Below are positions 47,986-58,674 of a DNA stretch of 64,000 bases, in pieces. The stretch's first letter is position 1. The number at the start of each line of letters is the position of its first letter. The notes beneath the pieces are model-generated. The model was given only the letters and a program-made list of their open reading frames with translations, did no database searches and was not told the DNA's origin. The DNA comes from Opisthorchis felineus (taxonomy: Eukaryota > Platyhelminthes > Trematoda > Opisthorchiida > Opisthorchiidae). The position numbers and the translations under genes were made by a program. The stretch spans positions 197,448 to 261,447 of the forward strand of contig SJOL01006411.1 of assembly GCA_004794785.1 (NCBI GenBank). Reading direction: 5' to 3'.

Positions 47986-48685
47986 CTGCAGCGAGAGTAG
48001 CAGTATCAAATAATCTTCAGAAACAATAAATATTTGAACAAAAATATGTGGAGAGAAAGACTTGAAAATGATCTGTTGTGAGTAGTTGCTTTGCGTTTTG
48101 GAGTGAGCAGAGCCCTAAAGAGAGATGTAACCTGAAGTTTTTTTAAAAGATTTCTTTGTTATTCTCAGGTCGCCACATTTCAGAAATGTCGGGTCATGAG
48201 GTTTTTTAGTCACAACAAAATTGTGTCCTGGAAATCTTAGCCAGTAAGCATTTAGACCGTGGTTTTCAAGTCATGTTCCTTAATAAAATGAATGAATAGA
48301 ATGTCTAAACTACACCAAAAGTGGCAATTAAGTGGTAATGGCTAACAATCTATGAAGCTGATATTCTATAAAATGAGCCGGTACCTTTGAGAGGAGGCCC
48401 CGAAGTAACATTTAACTGCACGTAGGTGATGTAATTGCTAGTATTGCAGTGGGTTCCAGAGGTGAGCTTAGGGTTAATAAGTTGTTTTCAACTTAGTACA
48501 AAATCCTCCATAACCTTAGTCGTGACAATTATTTGTGAAAATATAGAACAAAAAGGCCTAGGCTATAGGGACCATTCATTTTAAACGCTGCTTTTTTGTA
48601 TAGCTGAAGTGCATAAAACTGCTGGGTGTGGTTGTCTGTATCCGTCCCCTGGATAACTTGAGAGCGGGAAGGGTGTCTTCAACAG

Positions 48686-48945
48686 TAGACATACTCTGCG
48701 AAATTTCCAAGTTTGCTTTTCACAAAGTATTGCACGAGACAGAAAGTATCATTCAGTGCATGTGAGTGCGCCAACGGAAAGTCAGGAAAGTTATACACAA
48801 AAAGTATCCAAAAAGAAGGAAGCTTGTGGATTTCCACGATATCTAATTGTGAACGTAGTGGAGAGACATTTGCACTTATCTCAGTGACAAAACGAAATCC
48901 TCCATTTGTCTCGGTCGTTCTTGACATTCAGACCATAACCCTCAT
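48686..48945 (+). pseudogene. FN3-like exon broken by a frameshift
   Basis: A good acceptor (GGGTGTCTTCAACAG) with a phase-1 start gives DILCEISKFAFHKV and then a TGA after about 25 codons. One base over, the frame continues as GSLWISTISNCERSGETF and ALISVTKRNPPFVSVV, a plausible E-F-G half of an FN3 domain ending DIQT. No donor follows. A single-base indel in a duplicated exon explains this best. Confidence 0.33.
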
Positions 48946-49084
48946 CTTCCCATCAGCATTACGATTGCTGCTTCATTATTGTGCCATACTTAACAAGATA
49001 ACTTACCTTTTGCGAAACAATTAATGAATGGTTTTACGCACTTATGACTATGACAGGAGAAATTTGCATTTGCATGTGAACAAA

Positions 49085-49190
49085 ACCTAATTTCGCCAAA
49101 TACACTCATTTGCATACCAGTATGGTTTTGACAGGAGACTCATCTGGAATCCAGCTGAATCTCTATTTGATGATGTTTTTAAAACATTGA
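49085..49190 (+). repeat. Repeat family C, body only
   Basis: ACACTCATTTGCATACCAGT, ATGGTTTTGACAGGAGACTC, GGAATCCAGCTGAATCTC and TGATGATGTTTTTAA match the body of the copies at 37850 and 33110. The hairpin part is absent. Confidence 0.65.
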
Positions 49191-49704
49191 AACTGAAATT
49201 GAAATGATTATCTACGAGTATTTTTCCGGTGGTCTCGTGTTAGCCTCCGCAGCATGTGTACTGCATTAACTCCTCATTGATTAACTGCTAAAATTAGGGT
49301 CAATAAAAGAACGGACACAATCACACACACATAACGGTTAGCCTAGTGAACGGAGTTTTTTAATAACTCGTTGTAACGTTACACAAAAGTAACTTGAGAA
49401 TGGAAGTGCATAGGTAATCATTCCCTTTTTGGGCAGGGTAACGAACCCGGACATTCTACCAACAAATCCTTCCCAAATACAAAATGAGAATTTCTCTTCT
49501 TGAGGTTTCGAACAGCATCTTTACAATTATGCAATTACCCAGATTTATGGAACACACAAGCGGTGCTGCTTTTTTCACTTTTGCTCTTTACCTCATATTA
49601 AAAATAAACCATGTGCACGTTACGTAAAATTTGGTGGGGCAGATATTGCGATAGGTAATTCCGAATGTATAAAATAAAATTTCTTCGGATTGTTCTACCT
49701 TCAG

Positions 49705-49992
49705 GAACAGTACGATTCCCGTCGATTGTATTCGAGGTGGAAAATAACTCCAAATCTACTTCACAATCCGTAAAGTTCACACCTCCGAGCGGTCTGGAAA
49801 CATGCCAAATAATCTACACCATTATCCGAAGAGGTTCAGATGGTACAAAAAGAATGATTTTTCCACAAACAGAACTGGAGAATCTGCTAGCAGATAGCGA
49901 TTATACATACCAAATCGAAGCTACCAAAACATATTCTGGAGGGAAATCATTTCGCGCTTTATCGAATCTCCTAAGGTTGCGCACAAATCCCG
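49705..49992 (+). CDS. FN3-like domain exon (strong 7)
   Basis: The acceptor is GGATTGTTCTACCTTCAG and the donor is G|GTGAGT. The 288 nt give 96 codons, phase 1-1. The A strand is PSIVFEVENN, the B strand is SQSVKFTPPSG, the C-strand Cys is at residue 34 (ETCQIIYTIIRRG), the E-F region is LENLLADSDYTYQIEATKTY with the Tyr motif, and the G strand is LSNLLRLRTNPG. No in-frame stop. This exon served as the reference for recognising decayed copies (for example 7183). Confidence 0.9.
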
Positions 49993-50118
49993 GTGAGTAT
50001 CTCAGTTATCTTGGTTGCAAAATTTTCGCCGCGGGATCGCTCACGGTGACTGGTATTTCGGGAATATAGTGTTATGAAGCATGATTTTGTGTTCTACCAA
50101 CAATTTGTCTACTCATTT

Positions 50119-50124
50119 TTTATT
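50119..50124 (-). terminator. AATAAA polyadenylation signal, minus strand
   Basis: AATAAA on the minus strand lies about 62 nt beyond the stop codon of the 50186-50644 frame, a normal distance for a 3' end. In AT-rich DNA such a hexamer also occurs by chance. Confidence 0.35.
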
Positions 50125-50185
50125 TACTTTGCTGAATGACGTCAACTGACCGTGGAATGGCGTACTTACAGTTTACAAACCAATG

Positions 50186-50644
50186 TCAAAGCTGTGCTTT
50201 AGTTTTTAGTTTCTCTGCTTTGTCAGCAAATGTGCCTAGTCTGGCCTTAACAGTGACTGAGTATATTTGAAGATGGAGCAGAACAACTTTATACTGGACT
50301 TGCGGTAAAACACTGGTACGCAGTTTGTCATTCTCTATATAAGTCTCCTTAAAGTTTTTACGGTTCTTGTCGAACTGCTTTTGAGATTTCAACTGAAACA
50401 GAGATAAATCAAATCTATCCGAGGGAACAACTCCGAGTGGATAATTCCAGCAGTCATTCCGGGTGTAGCCTAGCTCACAAATATAATGTTTAAGCCCTAG
50501 TGAAAAAATTGCATACTGAACACCAAGATTTGATCCCTTCACCTGAGTAACGCTGACTTTGGGCGTTTTGCATAAAAAACTGTCCTTCATGCAATGCGCA
50601 CGACAGACAAGCATCGTGTCTGCATTTTCCATTTTATCACGCAA
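50186..50644 (-). CDS. Intact 152-codon frame antisense in an FN3 intron, unknown
   Basis: The ATG at 50644 opens an uninterrupted frame to TGA at 50186. The translation has an even, protein-like composition: TPKVSVTQVKGSNLG, KHYICELGYTRNDCWNYPLG, then QVQYKVVLLHLQIYSVTVKA and GTFADKAEKLKTKAQL at the end. The last part has FN3-like alternation (IYSVTVKARLG). A strong acceptor (TTTATCTCTGTTTCAG, phase 0) lies within it, so it could also be a 69-codon terminal exon starting at 50392. No start context, promoter or family match was found. It may be a nested gene, a retrocopy or a repeat-derived frame. Confidence 0.35.
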   Translation of the reverse strand: MRDKMENADTMLVCRAHCMKDSFLCKTPKVSVTQVKGSNLGVQYAIFSLGLKHYICELGYTRNDCWNYPLGVVPSDRFDLSLFQLKSQKQFDKNRKNFKETYIENDKLRTSVLPQVQYKVVLLHLQIYSVTVKARLGTFADKAEKLKTKAQL

Positions 50645-50696
50645 TCACAAAAGCACAGGTAGCACTTCAATTCAACACTCTGTTTTTATATTCTAG

Positions 50697-50906
50697 GAGT
50701 GGCCTTCTACTACTTAATATGTTCCGGTAGCATCTACTTACTGAGCTGGACATCGATCTTTTGGCGAACTCCCCACAATGTATTCTTTCTAGAAGATATT
50801 TTAGCGTATCCTTTTGAGATGCAGCATAGTGTTTGCTTTTGTTTAACGCATAACGTTTCCGTTGGGGATAGAAATCTCCCTAGCCGCATCTTATCTAAGG
50901 AGTTCG
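50697..50906 (+). CDS. Probable short FN3-like exon
   Basis: The acceptor TCTGTTTTTATATTCTAG and the donor G|GTGATC enclose 210 nt (70 codons) in phase 1-1. It shows SIYLLSWTSIFW as B-C strands (with Trp) and LEDILAYPFEMQHSVCFCLT as an E-F turn and F strand with an extra Cys pair, then RNLPSRILSKEFG. If the donor is not used, the frame runs to TAG at 50960, which would make it an alternative last exon. The hydrophobic start (VAFYYLICSGSIYLL) could be mistaken for a membrane segment, but fits buried strands. Confidence 0.45.
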
Positions 50907-50909
50907 GTG

Positions 50910-52225
50910 ATCAGTTCAATTGTGAACCACTGTGCAAAAAGGCTGATGAAAGCGTCTTTTAGTGTCCCAATAAATATGGTTTCTCATACAGCAATTGAAA
51001 ATCTCCAAGCTGTGCAGTGATAAGACCACGTGTTGTTAACGCTACAAGTTATCATTATCAACAATGTACCATTGGTGAATATCGACACTTAATTGCTATG
51101 ATCGATATTGATACGCCGTATTAATCTATCTACAGATGAAGTGTGCCGAATGTATATCATATTTCCCTGATTTATATTGCCTCATCCCGGGAGATGCAAA
51201 TTACCATCCTGCACTGAGACTCCACGGGTGACCACTTTAACCCTATTTTGGACCATCAATGTCACACGTAATCCATAGAGGAGCCCTTTTTGTCTAAAGT
51301 CTTGTTTCGATTTATTAGGTCCAAATGCTTTTAGTTATCTAAAGGATCAACCGCGCTGATGTCTAAAACGGTACCACCCATTTCATCATCATCATACACT
51401 GGATGACGAAAAAATAAGTGTAATTCGCAAAGGTTTGCGAAGTTATAAGGCCATCGAATTGCCGTGCTACGTTAGATGTAAAGACACTGTAATCCAGCAA
51501 AATCCCGCCAGCCACCAATGATTATTTGGACTGTTGGACACGAAATTTAGAATTTCAACCCTCAGTTAATTTTTACACTGCTCTCACTACATGGTGCACC
51601 ATAATGTGTATTGAATGCTGTATTATCTCATAAGAATCGTCGCTTTTTCCGTAGACTCGCACATTTTTTCACGGAAAAGTTTTAGCGGTGTTATATCTGA
51701 TTAGCAATTGTTCCGATTCATTTTAATCGTTCCGTAAAAAGCCTAACCAAATATTCATTTTGCTTCTTGACCAAGTAAGCCTTCATTGGTAGAAGGGTAG
51801 GACTGTTTTAGTCAACACAATTTGATTCTGAATATTTTCTACCCATCAGATAGTATTTACGGAATGACGTATGGGATGACTTCTGCTCCAATTTAAAATA
51901 CAAGATTAATCGAAATTGGGCTTCGTAACGCGCCTATCAAATTGAATGCAGTTCGATCTCATCTGCGAGAAACAATGAAGTGCTTCGTTGGTAACGATTC
52001 GCTGTAGAGTGGCTGTACATTGCACCCACAGATATTTCCAAAATCAGTTTCTCAGACAGCTACTTCATAGACAAATCTAATGAAGGGTAAACATGTGTTC
52101 GTCACCAGCGTAGCAATGTGTTCTCATGTAAGCCATTCACCGCGTCTCCTCATCTGGATAGAAATCAACCCTTAGATGATGCTAAGTACATCGTGTTTGT
52201 TCTAATCCGTTTTTCTAATCTCAAA
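50910..52225. other. Intron, no gene seen
   Basis: AT-rich, with no recognisable repeat copy or exon. Confidence 0.4.
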
Positions 52226-52230
52226 TTCAG

Positions 52231-52488
52231 TCACCGAAAGTATCACGTATTTGGTTCAGAGAATCGATGATACTTCTGCCACCATCAGCTGGAATCCGCT
52301 GCCAACAGGAAACCAAATTGAAGTGGTCATCTTCCAGGATGATACTGCACAAACTCACTTACTCAGCGAATCCTATTTCACAGTTACTGGATTGAAAATG
52401 TGCGACTCGCTGGTGATCAAACTAAGCCTTCTGAACGGAAATGAAATTACATATGTTGCTCCGATGAAGAAGTATATCCACATACCAG
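52231..52488 (+). CDS. FN3-like domain exon (strong 8)
   Basis: The acceptor is TTTTTCTAATCTCAAATTCAG and the donor is G|GTAAAC. The 258 nt give 86 codons, phase 1-1. It has the textbook B strand SATISWNPLPTGNQIEVVIF with Trp and Pro. The C-strand Cys is missing, but a Cys lies in the E-F turn (TVTGLKMCDSLVIKLSLLNG), as in the exon at 44361. The G strand is KKYIHIPG. Open throughout. Confidence 0.88.
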
Positions 52489-52489
52489 G

Positions 52490-53630
52490 TAAACAGTTAT
52501 CAGGCATTTAAGCTCGTATAATCAGCGCCGATGCATTTTCTGATTTTAAACACAAATAATTATTCTGGTTTAACGTGGCAGTTGTGAAAAACCCACGTTG
52601 AAGATCTGCTTGTCATAACTGCTCAAAAGCATAATGTTTACATGCTGATTCTGGATCCCGAAAAACTTCAGTGATGGTAGAATATGTAGTTTATTTTTTG
52701 TCGTATTCAAACCACATTTAATTAACATCTGCTCACAACTATCACTCCGTTTTTACACCCGAAAACCAGTCATACTTAATGAGCCATCAGAAAGCTGGAA
52801 ACTGTCGTGCGTGTTTTACGGAATTTGCCAGTTGCTAGTGAACTACTGGTAAATCCATCTATGACTCAAGGCAGATTCACCTTCCGGTCCATAGGGGGTT
52901 CTCAGCACAGGCTAGATTTCCTCCCCAGACAACCTATAGAGGCCATCTTAAGAATCCGCTTAAACTGCGGTTAAATGTTCTGTTATTTTTGACTTTTCAA
53001 AGAGATGAAGTTGTGGTGAGATAGGCGATGTTGGTTAACACCACATCGCCACGAAGCAGAACGGCTCCTGGGAGGTCATTAATACAAGCTCTTCCAACGG
53101 CAGCAGCTACAAATCCACGCTTTTGACTCAATGGAAACTCAGGACTTTTCTCTCTCTGGATCAAAGTGTGTTTAATAAGCTGGGCGATGGATAGGTAGAT
53201 GAAAGCAGTTTAGATGTGAGTTTTAAAAAATAATGCACTGGCATTTACCGCCAAACACAGCTGACTTCTCGTTAAGTTTTTAAGCCGGAGGCTTTGGTCG
53301 AGGACTCTGATTATCCTCGTGTCTTGGTTTGTGCTACCGGGAAGTATCTCAACCAGCGTATAACTGACTCCCACAGCTGAAACACTGTTATGTCACAGAG
53401 TCTGTGGCTTGGTGCCATCGGTCAGGTCACCTTCCTTGCTGCACACTGAACGGCAGGTAAACAAAAACACTAATGCTGACGCCTCCCTTCTGCCTCTTTC
53501 ACACACTTCTTCTCCCAGCCTATTAATAACACCCAATTTGTTGGGACTGATGACCCCGTTCGTCTTGTATCAGTCTTGGCTGCAATATCAGTACGTCAGC
53601 CGGCGCCGACAGCCTTGAAATAAGTCCTCA
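52490..53630. other. Intron and probable 5' leader of a retrotransposon
   Basis: No exon is seen. From about 53270 the GC content rises and the sequence is likely the untranslated leader of the element that follows. Confidence 0.35.
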
Positions 53631-53639
53631 AGCCTCGAT

Positions 53640-55790
53640 ACCGGTGTATCTAGGTGTTTTTAGCTTTCGCAACCCGAAGCAAGCAGGACAACGAGCTGCT
53701 CTTGCTCTCACACTGGACTCAGTTGGCATTAATGTTTACTGCGTATCAGAAACAATAATTCAAGATCCAAGCACACCCACTGAGCACACTGCTCCATCAA
53801 TCTCCACGCGATTCCGAATGCACATCTCTGGTGAACCATATGCTGCAGCGGCAAGATGCGCAGAGGTCGACCTCACCCTACTTCAACGGGTGAAAGGATC
53901 TTTGCTTGACTGAACAGACTTTGATAGTCGTCTCTTTGCGGTTCGCCTGGCAGTGTCCGTGAAGGATTCTCATAATCGGGAAGTTATTCGTCTTCCTTTT
54001 ATCGTTCCTTTTTTATTGCGGGCTAAAAGCTCAGACATCTTTGTGTTTGCTGGAGATGTGGATACGCTAACCGGCAGATGTGGCGCAAGTGAGGGTCAGT
54101 TTAGTGATCGAACTGGACTGAACTCGGCACAGAAAACGGCAGACGACTGCTTCAGCTGTGTGCTGACCGCAAACGGCTTTTATGTGGCACTACCTTCAGA
54201 GTTAACCAGTCTTCTGGCCACAAGCGGCCCTCCAAACAGCCTGCCAGCCACAGACCCAAAACGATCACAACGCCATCATTTACCGATGACGTTGATCAAT
54301 AATTGACTGCCACTCGTTTTGGAGCACTTGCGTTCCTCCGGAATCCCTTCTATATTTGTTTTCCAGGATGGGATGAAGTTCTCATTCTCCACTCGAGAAA
54401 TGGAGACTATTTTTGACAACTGGAGAGCATTGGTAATAGTGGTGTGCGTTTCCGAAAATTGGATCCGTGGTGAATGCAGTTATCGCTGCGGGGTCAACCT
54501 GACTCCAACTGTAACGAGACTCTTGGTGTCACTTGTCTTTCGACACCTTAAGGTGGCGCGTGAAACAATGACGTGTAAGCAGTAAGCGGAATTTTACCGT
54601 GCATTCATCAAAACTTCACACTCCGTCAGGTGCTAGAATAATGCCACATATATGAGCGACCCACAGCTTTAGTATTCCTGGATTCTCCAGACGCATTTGA
54701 CTCTGTTGGCCATTCTGTCCCTCTCGCCATGCTTGCTCAGCAAGGAATGTTTCAGAAGTTTGTCAGTGTAATATGTCCTTTGTATACTCAGACTTCCGAG
54801 CTTGTGGGAGTATACGGGTAACTCTCCAAAAATTTTCGTGCATAAATTGGTGTCCGTCAGGGTTGCCCACTCTCCTCATTCCTATTCAAGTTTGTGATCG
54901 ACGAGAAAGCGAAACAAAAGGTAGAATATCTTCAAATATCTTCAGATAGCTGCTGACAAAAACCTTGTGGATCTGGAATGTTCAAATGACATCTTTCTCA
55001 TCATCAAAGAGGGAGAAAAGTTGCAGGTGTTTTTGATGAACTGAACAAAGTCATCCCATCCTTTGGCACGCCCTTTGCACTCACAAAATGTAACATTGTT
55101 TCTGGACACAGTCACTCGACACGCCATTTTCCAACCCAAGGAGACATGCAGATTTGCGGAGCATTTTGCATATCTTGGAGGTTGTAATAGTCCCGAATTT
55201 AGAGTGACGTGATTTCACTGGACTGATATCTGGTCCCGTTTGCAAAGTTGAGGCACCTATGGTAGTGAAGCGGTATATTCTTGAATCTCAGGGGGCCTAC
55301 TTATCAGGCTACCGTACGAACTCTTTTGTGATCTATGTGAGACACGACTTCTATGGGCAACCGAATTGAGGCGTCTTCAGCTTTTCGATAGCGATTGTCT
55401 CAGAACAATAGCTCATGTAAGTTGGTGCCGACGAATTCGCAACGATATAGTCAGAAAACACGTGTTCGGTTCTGCAACATGGATTTCAATCGAAAAACTT
55501 GTCCATGTCAAGGGCTGTGGTGGTTCCGTCATGTATTGCGAATGCCACATCATCGTTTGGCGGAGAGAATGCTGTTTTCCATGCACAAATCAGAATGGCA
55601 TGATCAACCTTTGACCTGGCAGACGGAAATGAAATAGATTATGAATGGTCTGGGTACTGCAGGTGTTACTCGCCTTCCGAGATACAGTTCGCATGATCTC
55701 CCCGTGTACGTGGCTGGAGACGCAACAAGATATGACTGGGAATCGTTTTCCGTGGCGTTCTTGTTTTCGGTTTCTATCCAAATTGCCTGA
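53640..55790 (+). mobile_element. RTE-like non-LTR retrotransposon with internal deletion
   Basis: The endonuclease is the best preserved in the window: GQRAALALTLDSVGINVYC and VSETIIQDPSTPTEHTAPS at about 53675-53800, STRFRMHISGEPYAAAARC, then LLRAKSSDIFVFAGDVDTL near 54015-54070 and RTGLNSAQKTADD near 54107. The sequence then jumps from endonuclease to reverse transcriptase (NWRALVIVV at about 54418, CGVNLTPTVTRLLVSLVFRH near 54490-54550), so the linker of some hundreds of codons is deleted. The palm follows in shifting frames (AFVFLDSPDAFDSVG-like near 54665, GVRQGCPLSSFLF-like near 54850), then LRRLQLFDSDCLRTIAHVSW near 55370-55430 and MPHHRLAERMLFSMHKSEWH near 55530-55600. Dead copy, same orientation as the FN3 exons. 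Confidence 0.85.
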
Positions 55791-55881
55791 GTGAGTGTCT
55801 GGAGGATCAGGCATCTCGGAATGATTGTGATAAGCTATCATTATGTCCCTTTTCCAACAAATTTTATTCTTTTCTTCACAG

Positions 55882-55989
55882 TAATGCCTTCAGATAAATT
55901 ATGTTCGTACTTCAGCGAAGCGTCGATGTTGAACACCGATTTGCTGCCAATAGTGATAATTACGCAGTGTGAAGCGCCTATTTCATCAG
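55882..55989 (+). CDS. Short exon, 108 nt, phase 1-1
   Basis: One of the best splice-site pairs in the window: acceptor TTTTATTCTTTTCTTCACAG and donor G|GTGGGT. It encloses 36 codons, phase 1 at both ends. The peptide MPSDKLCSYFSEASMLNTD then LLPIVIITQCEAPISSG contains a beta-strand-like core and two Cys. It is too short for an FN3 domain, so it may be a linker exon or one half of a split domain. It begins about 90 nt after the end of a retrotransposon, so the element inserted close to the splice acceptor. Confidence 0.5.
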
Positions 55990-55994
55990 GTGGG

Positions 55995-56615
55995 TCACTG
56001 ACCTCCAACACTTATATTTTGACTTCACAGGTTCAGAAGGAGAAACACGTAGGCAGTATGGTGTCTACTGCGGGGTCTACTGAGAAAAATTAGATGATAC
56101 CTTTTTTGTCTATATTGATATCAGTTCTGTGTGCCTTCCAGTAGGTGTGACAAAACAAGTCATTGTGTGTTATGTATTCTATGCTGGTTGAGTTGGGATA
56201 AAACTGAGGTTCATCTCTGCTGACCTAGATTGGGGTTTGCAAAACGGAAAGCGTTTATAGTTGGTTTGTATTCTTCGAAGTTTTTTTAGCTGAAATTCTT
56301 CATTGTATAATGCGATGGTAGACAATGTAGTTTAAACTCCAGCCGAAACACAGATATTTAAAGAAATGAAGGTGTGGTTGCAATTTTCAGATCACCTTAG
56401 AGCCGAACTGCGGACGCAGATTTTTCCCACTACCATTTAACTTGAGCATGCTGTTTCAACATTCAAATAACAGGCAAATCAAACAAATTTGAAATCTATA
56501 GAGTGCGATGCTGTGTATCAGTAATATTGACGTGAGAATGACGTTGTTATAAAGACATCGCTGGTTGAAGACACGATGATTGACCCAATCCGCATATTAA
56601 TAGTGAAAATCCTTC
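55995..56615. other. Intron, no gene seen
   Basis: AT-rich, with no exon or repeat motif recognised. Confidence 0.4.
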
Positions 56616-56619
56616 AAAA

Positions 56620-56990
56620 AAGCTGCCCACAATAAAGCCGAGAACCGTACTGTCGTCCGTTGACATACAATGCCGTTTTTCATTACGTGTGACTATCAGC
56701 AGTTGCCAATATCCAGAACTTAGGTCTGCCAGCTAGATAATTTGAGGCTCACGTAGGCAGGCAAATATATCGTCAGTTAATGACACTGAGAACGCGTCCA
56801 CCATCATAACATTGCTTAATTCTCGATGATTTATACAGAGTCAGCATGTACCATCAGTCTTCAAGATCAAAAGGTTAGGTGGTTCAAAGGTGTTCGGGTC
56901 CTCTGTATGATAATGTTTCCTATGTCCTGTAAATGTTTTTCTACCTCAGGGTTTTTGCAGTAGTCTCGTAATGAAAACGGATAATGTCTG
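56620..56990 (-). mobile_element. Ty3/gypsy-type reverse transcriptase fragment
   Basis: On the minus strand, reading down from 56960: VEKHLQDIGNIIIQRTRTPL, then KTDGT, LCINHRELSNVMMVDAFSV, LTDDIFACLREPQII, and LADLSSGYWQLLIVTRNEK. These match the order of LTR-retrotransposon RT landmarks (VKKKDG, CIDYRELN, PLPRIDDIL, LDLRSGYWQI). There are at least two stops. No protease, YVDD block or LTRs were identified, so it is an internal fragment. Confidence 0.78.
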
Positions 56991-57629
56991 AGAATCGGTG
57001 GAATGCTTCATTTCGCCAAAAGCCCTAATCATCTGAAGGTGGACGGCTCTCTTTGCATTCCTGTGTACACATCACCGGACACCTTAGGCCTCAGTCGCTA
57101 GACTAGCATAAGCGCGGTCCATTTTTATGGATTTTCTTGCTTCGTTTAAAAGATTGTCCCTCCCAACGAATAAAAAATTACTCGTTAGACTGATTCCTGC
57201 CCCAGTTGTGGCAGAAAATCTTCCGCTTGAATTATTTCGTTTACGTTCTCGAGTACCAACATCGAATGCAACAGTCTAGCGAAGCCAGCTTGAAGTGTAA
57301 CAGTCTGCTCAACAGTTTCACTTCCACTCCCTCCACTACCCGCAAATTTAGGTTGCACGGTCTAGTTGGTACACCACCCGTTTACCCGTGATTGGCGCGT
57401 CTGCATCAGTATCATTTATTGTCGCTTTATTGCCTTCTTCTAACTGAACCAAAGGTCTTGGGACCCACTTAGTCACATGTCGTTTTAAGATGAAACAAGA
57501 AGCAAAGCATTGTACGGGCAACCACTTTCCAAAATCCTATAAAAGGATGGAAATTCTGTTCCGATTAACAAATTGCAGACAGCATATGAAAATATTAAGG
57601 ACGTGCCTCGCCTGCGAATTTTTTTATCA

Positions 57630-57880
57630 TACCCGACTGAATGAGAAGCATACCGCAACGACCGATACAACCGATACTGGGATAGGAGCCGTCTTGTTAG
57701 TCATCCGGTCTCGTCAATTATTCCAGCAGCCCGATGACGAAGGCAGAACGGAAATACTCAATGACATGGATTGATTGGCAATTGTATGGGCTTTGGGTAA
57801 TTGGCGAACCTATATGCCAATGACCGAGTTCGATTTCCTCACGAACTATAAATCGTAAGCCTGTCCAGAACCGAACAAAC
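57630..57880 (+). mobile_element. Ty3/gypsy-type RNase H fragment
   Basis: On the plus strand, TDTTDTGIGAVLLVIRSRQL matches the first RNase H strand with its catalytic Asp (TDAS..GIGAVL), followed by a break and then LAIVWALGNWRTYMPMTEFD and FLTNYKS, matching A.V.A...WR.YL.G..F...TDHKSL. The last Asp of the TDHKSL motif is replaced (TNYKS). It lies about 650 bp from the RT fragment of the same class but in the opposite orientation. Confidence 0.75.
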
Positions 57881-57889
57881 ACACAAGAG

Positions 57890-58550
57890 GGCTATCGTGT
57901 AGAGAAGGCATAAGTCGGGAATCACGTGCCGTGACTTGGACAAGAATCCTGTTAGTAAAAACAGCACCGTATGAAATGGAACATCATGCTCGGGAGTGGA
58001 AATCGCTTTCTGTTAGAAAAATGGTCAGGCCGAAGGGCTCCAAGTGTCCGGATACTTTGGTCCTGAGTGCGGGAAATTCAGGAAGAGACAGAGTGGCCCG
58101 TGTAAAACAACTGGGCGGAACTGCGCTAGATTTCAAATAAGCAAAGGGCCTTAAGGCTGCTTGATCAGCGCTGCAATTTCAGAAAGATGGTGTGAGCGTA
58201 GCAAACAAAAAGGGAAGTAAGTACAAGTGTACGAAAGCAGTACGATGAAACCTTATAATGGTGCCGGAATCAGTGGCTTCCAAACCACCACCCAGAATAA
58301 CAGTCACGCAGACCAGCATTCAACAATCGATCGGGAAGGAAGGACAGAGCAACCGTGGAGATGCAGACTAACAGAAAATTGTCAATTAACTCAACTGCCC
58401 CTGTATAACAGACGTACCCAGGGGTAGGAATAGAGTGTGCGAGAGAGAGAGTGAGAGTTAGCAAGAACAATTAGCCTGTGGTCACCGTAGGCACATATAG
58501 AAGAGCTGATCCCCCTTTCCCATCGGTGGCTTAAGGTTATTGATGAAAAG
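57890..58550. other. Intron with element debris
   Basis: The open plus frame at 57931-58140 is of unknown origin and probably belongs to the LTR-element debris. A GA-rich simple repeat lies at about 58437-58458. Confidence 0.35.
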
Positions 58551-58590
58551 CATACATATATATATATATATATATACATATATATGTATG
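58551..58590. repeat. (TA)n microsatellite
   Basis: CATACA followed by an uninterrupted TA run of about 22 bases, then CATATATATGTATG. It is also weakly palindromic. Confidence 0.9.
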
Positions 58591-58674
58591 AAAGTTGTGA
58601 TCATCAGCATCAAAACTGCAGCAGACATTCCTGCGGAAAGTTTCCTCCCGCTTTGTACACAACTTTTTTTTCAG

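Noticed and set aside
48605..48655. Micro-exon-like segment ending CLYPSP after TTTTTTGTATAG
   Set aside because: The expected donor position reads GATAAC, not GT; at best a dead copy.
50697..50960. Possible transmembrane segment at the start of the frame
   Set aside because: The hydrophobic run is short, interrupted by Ser/Tyr, and fits buried strands of an FN3 half-domain better.
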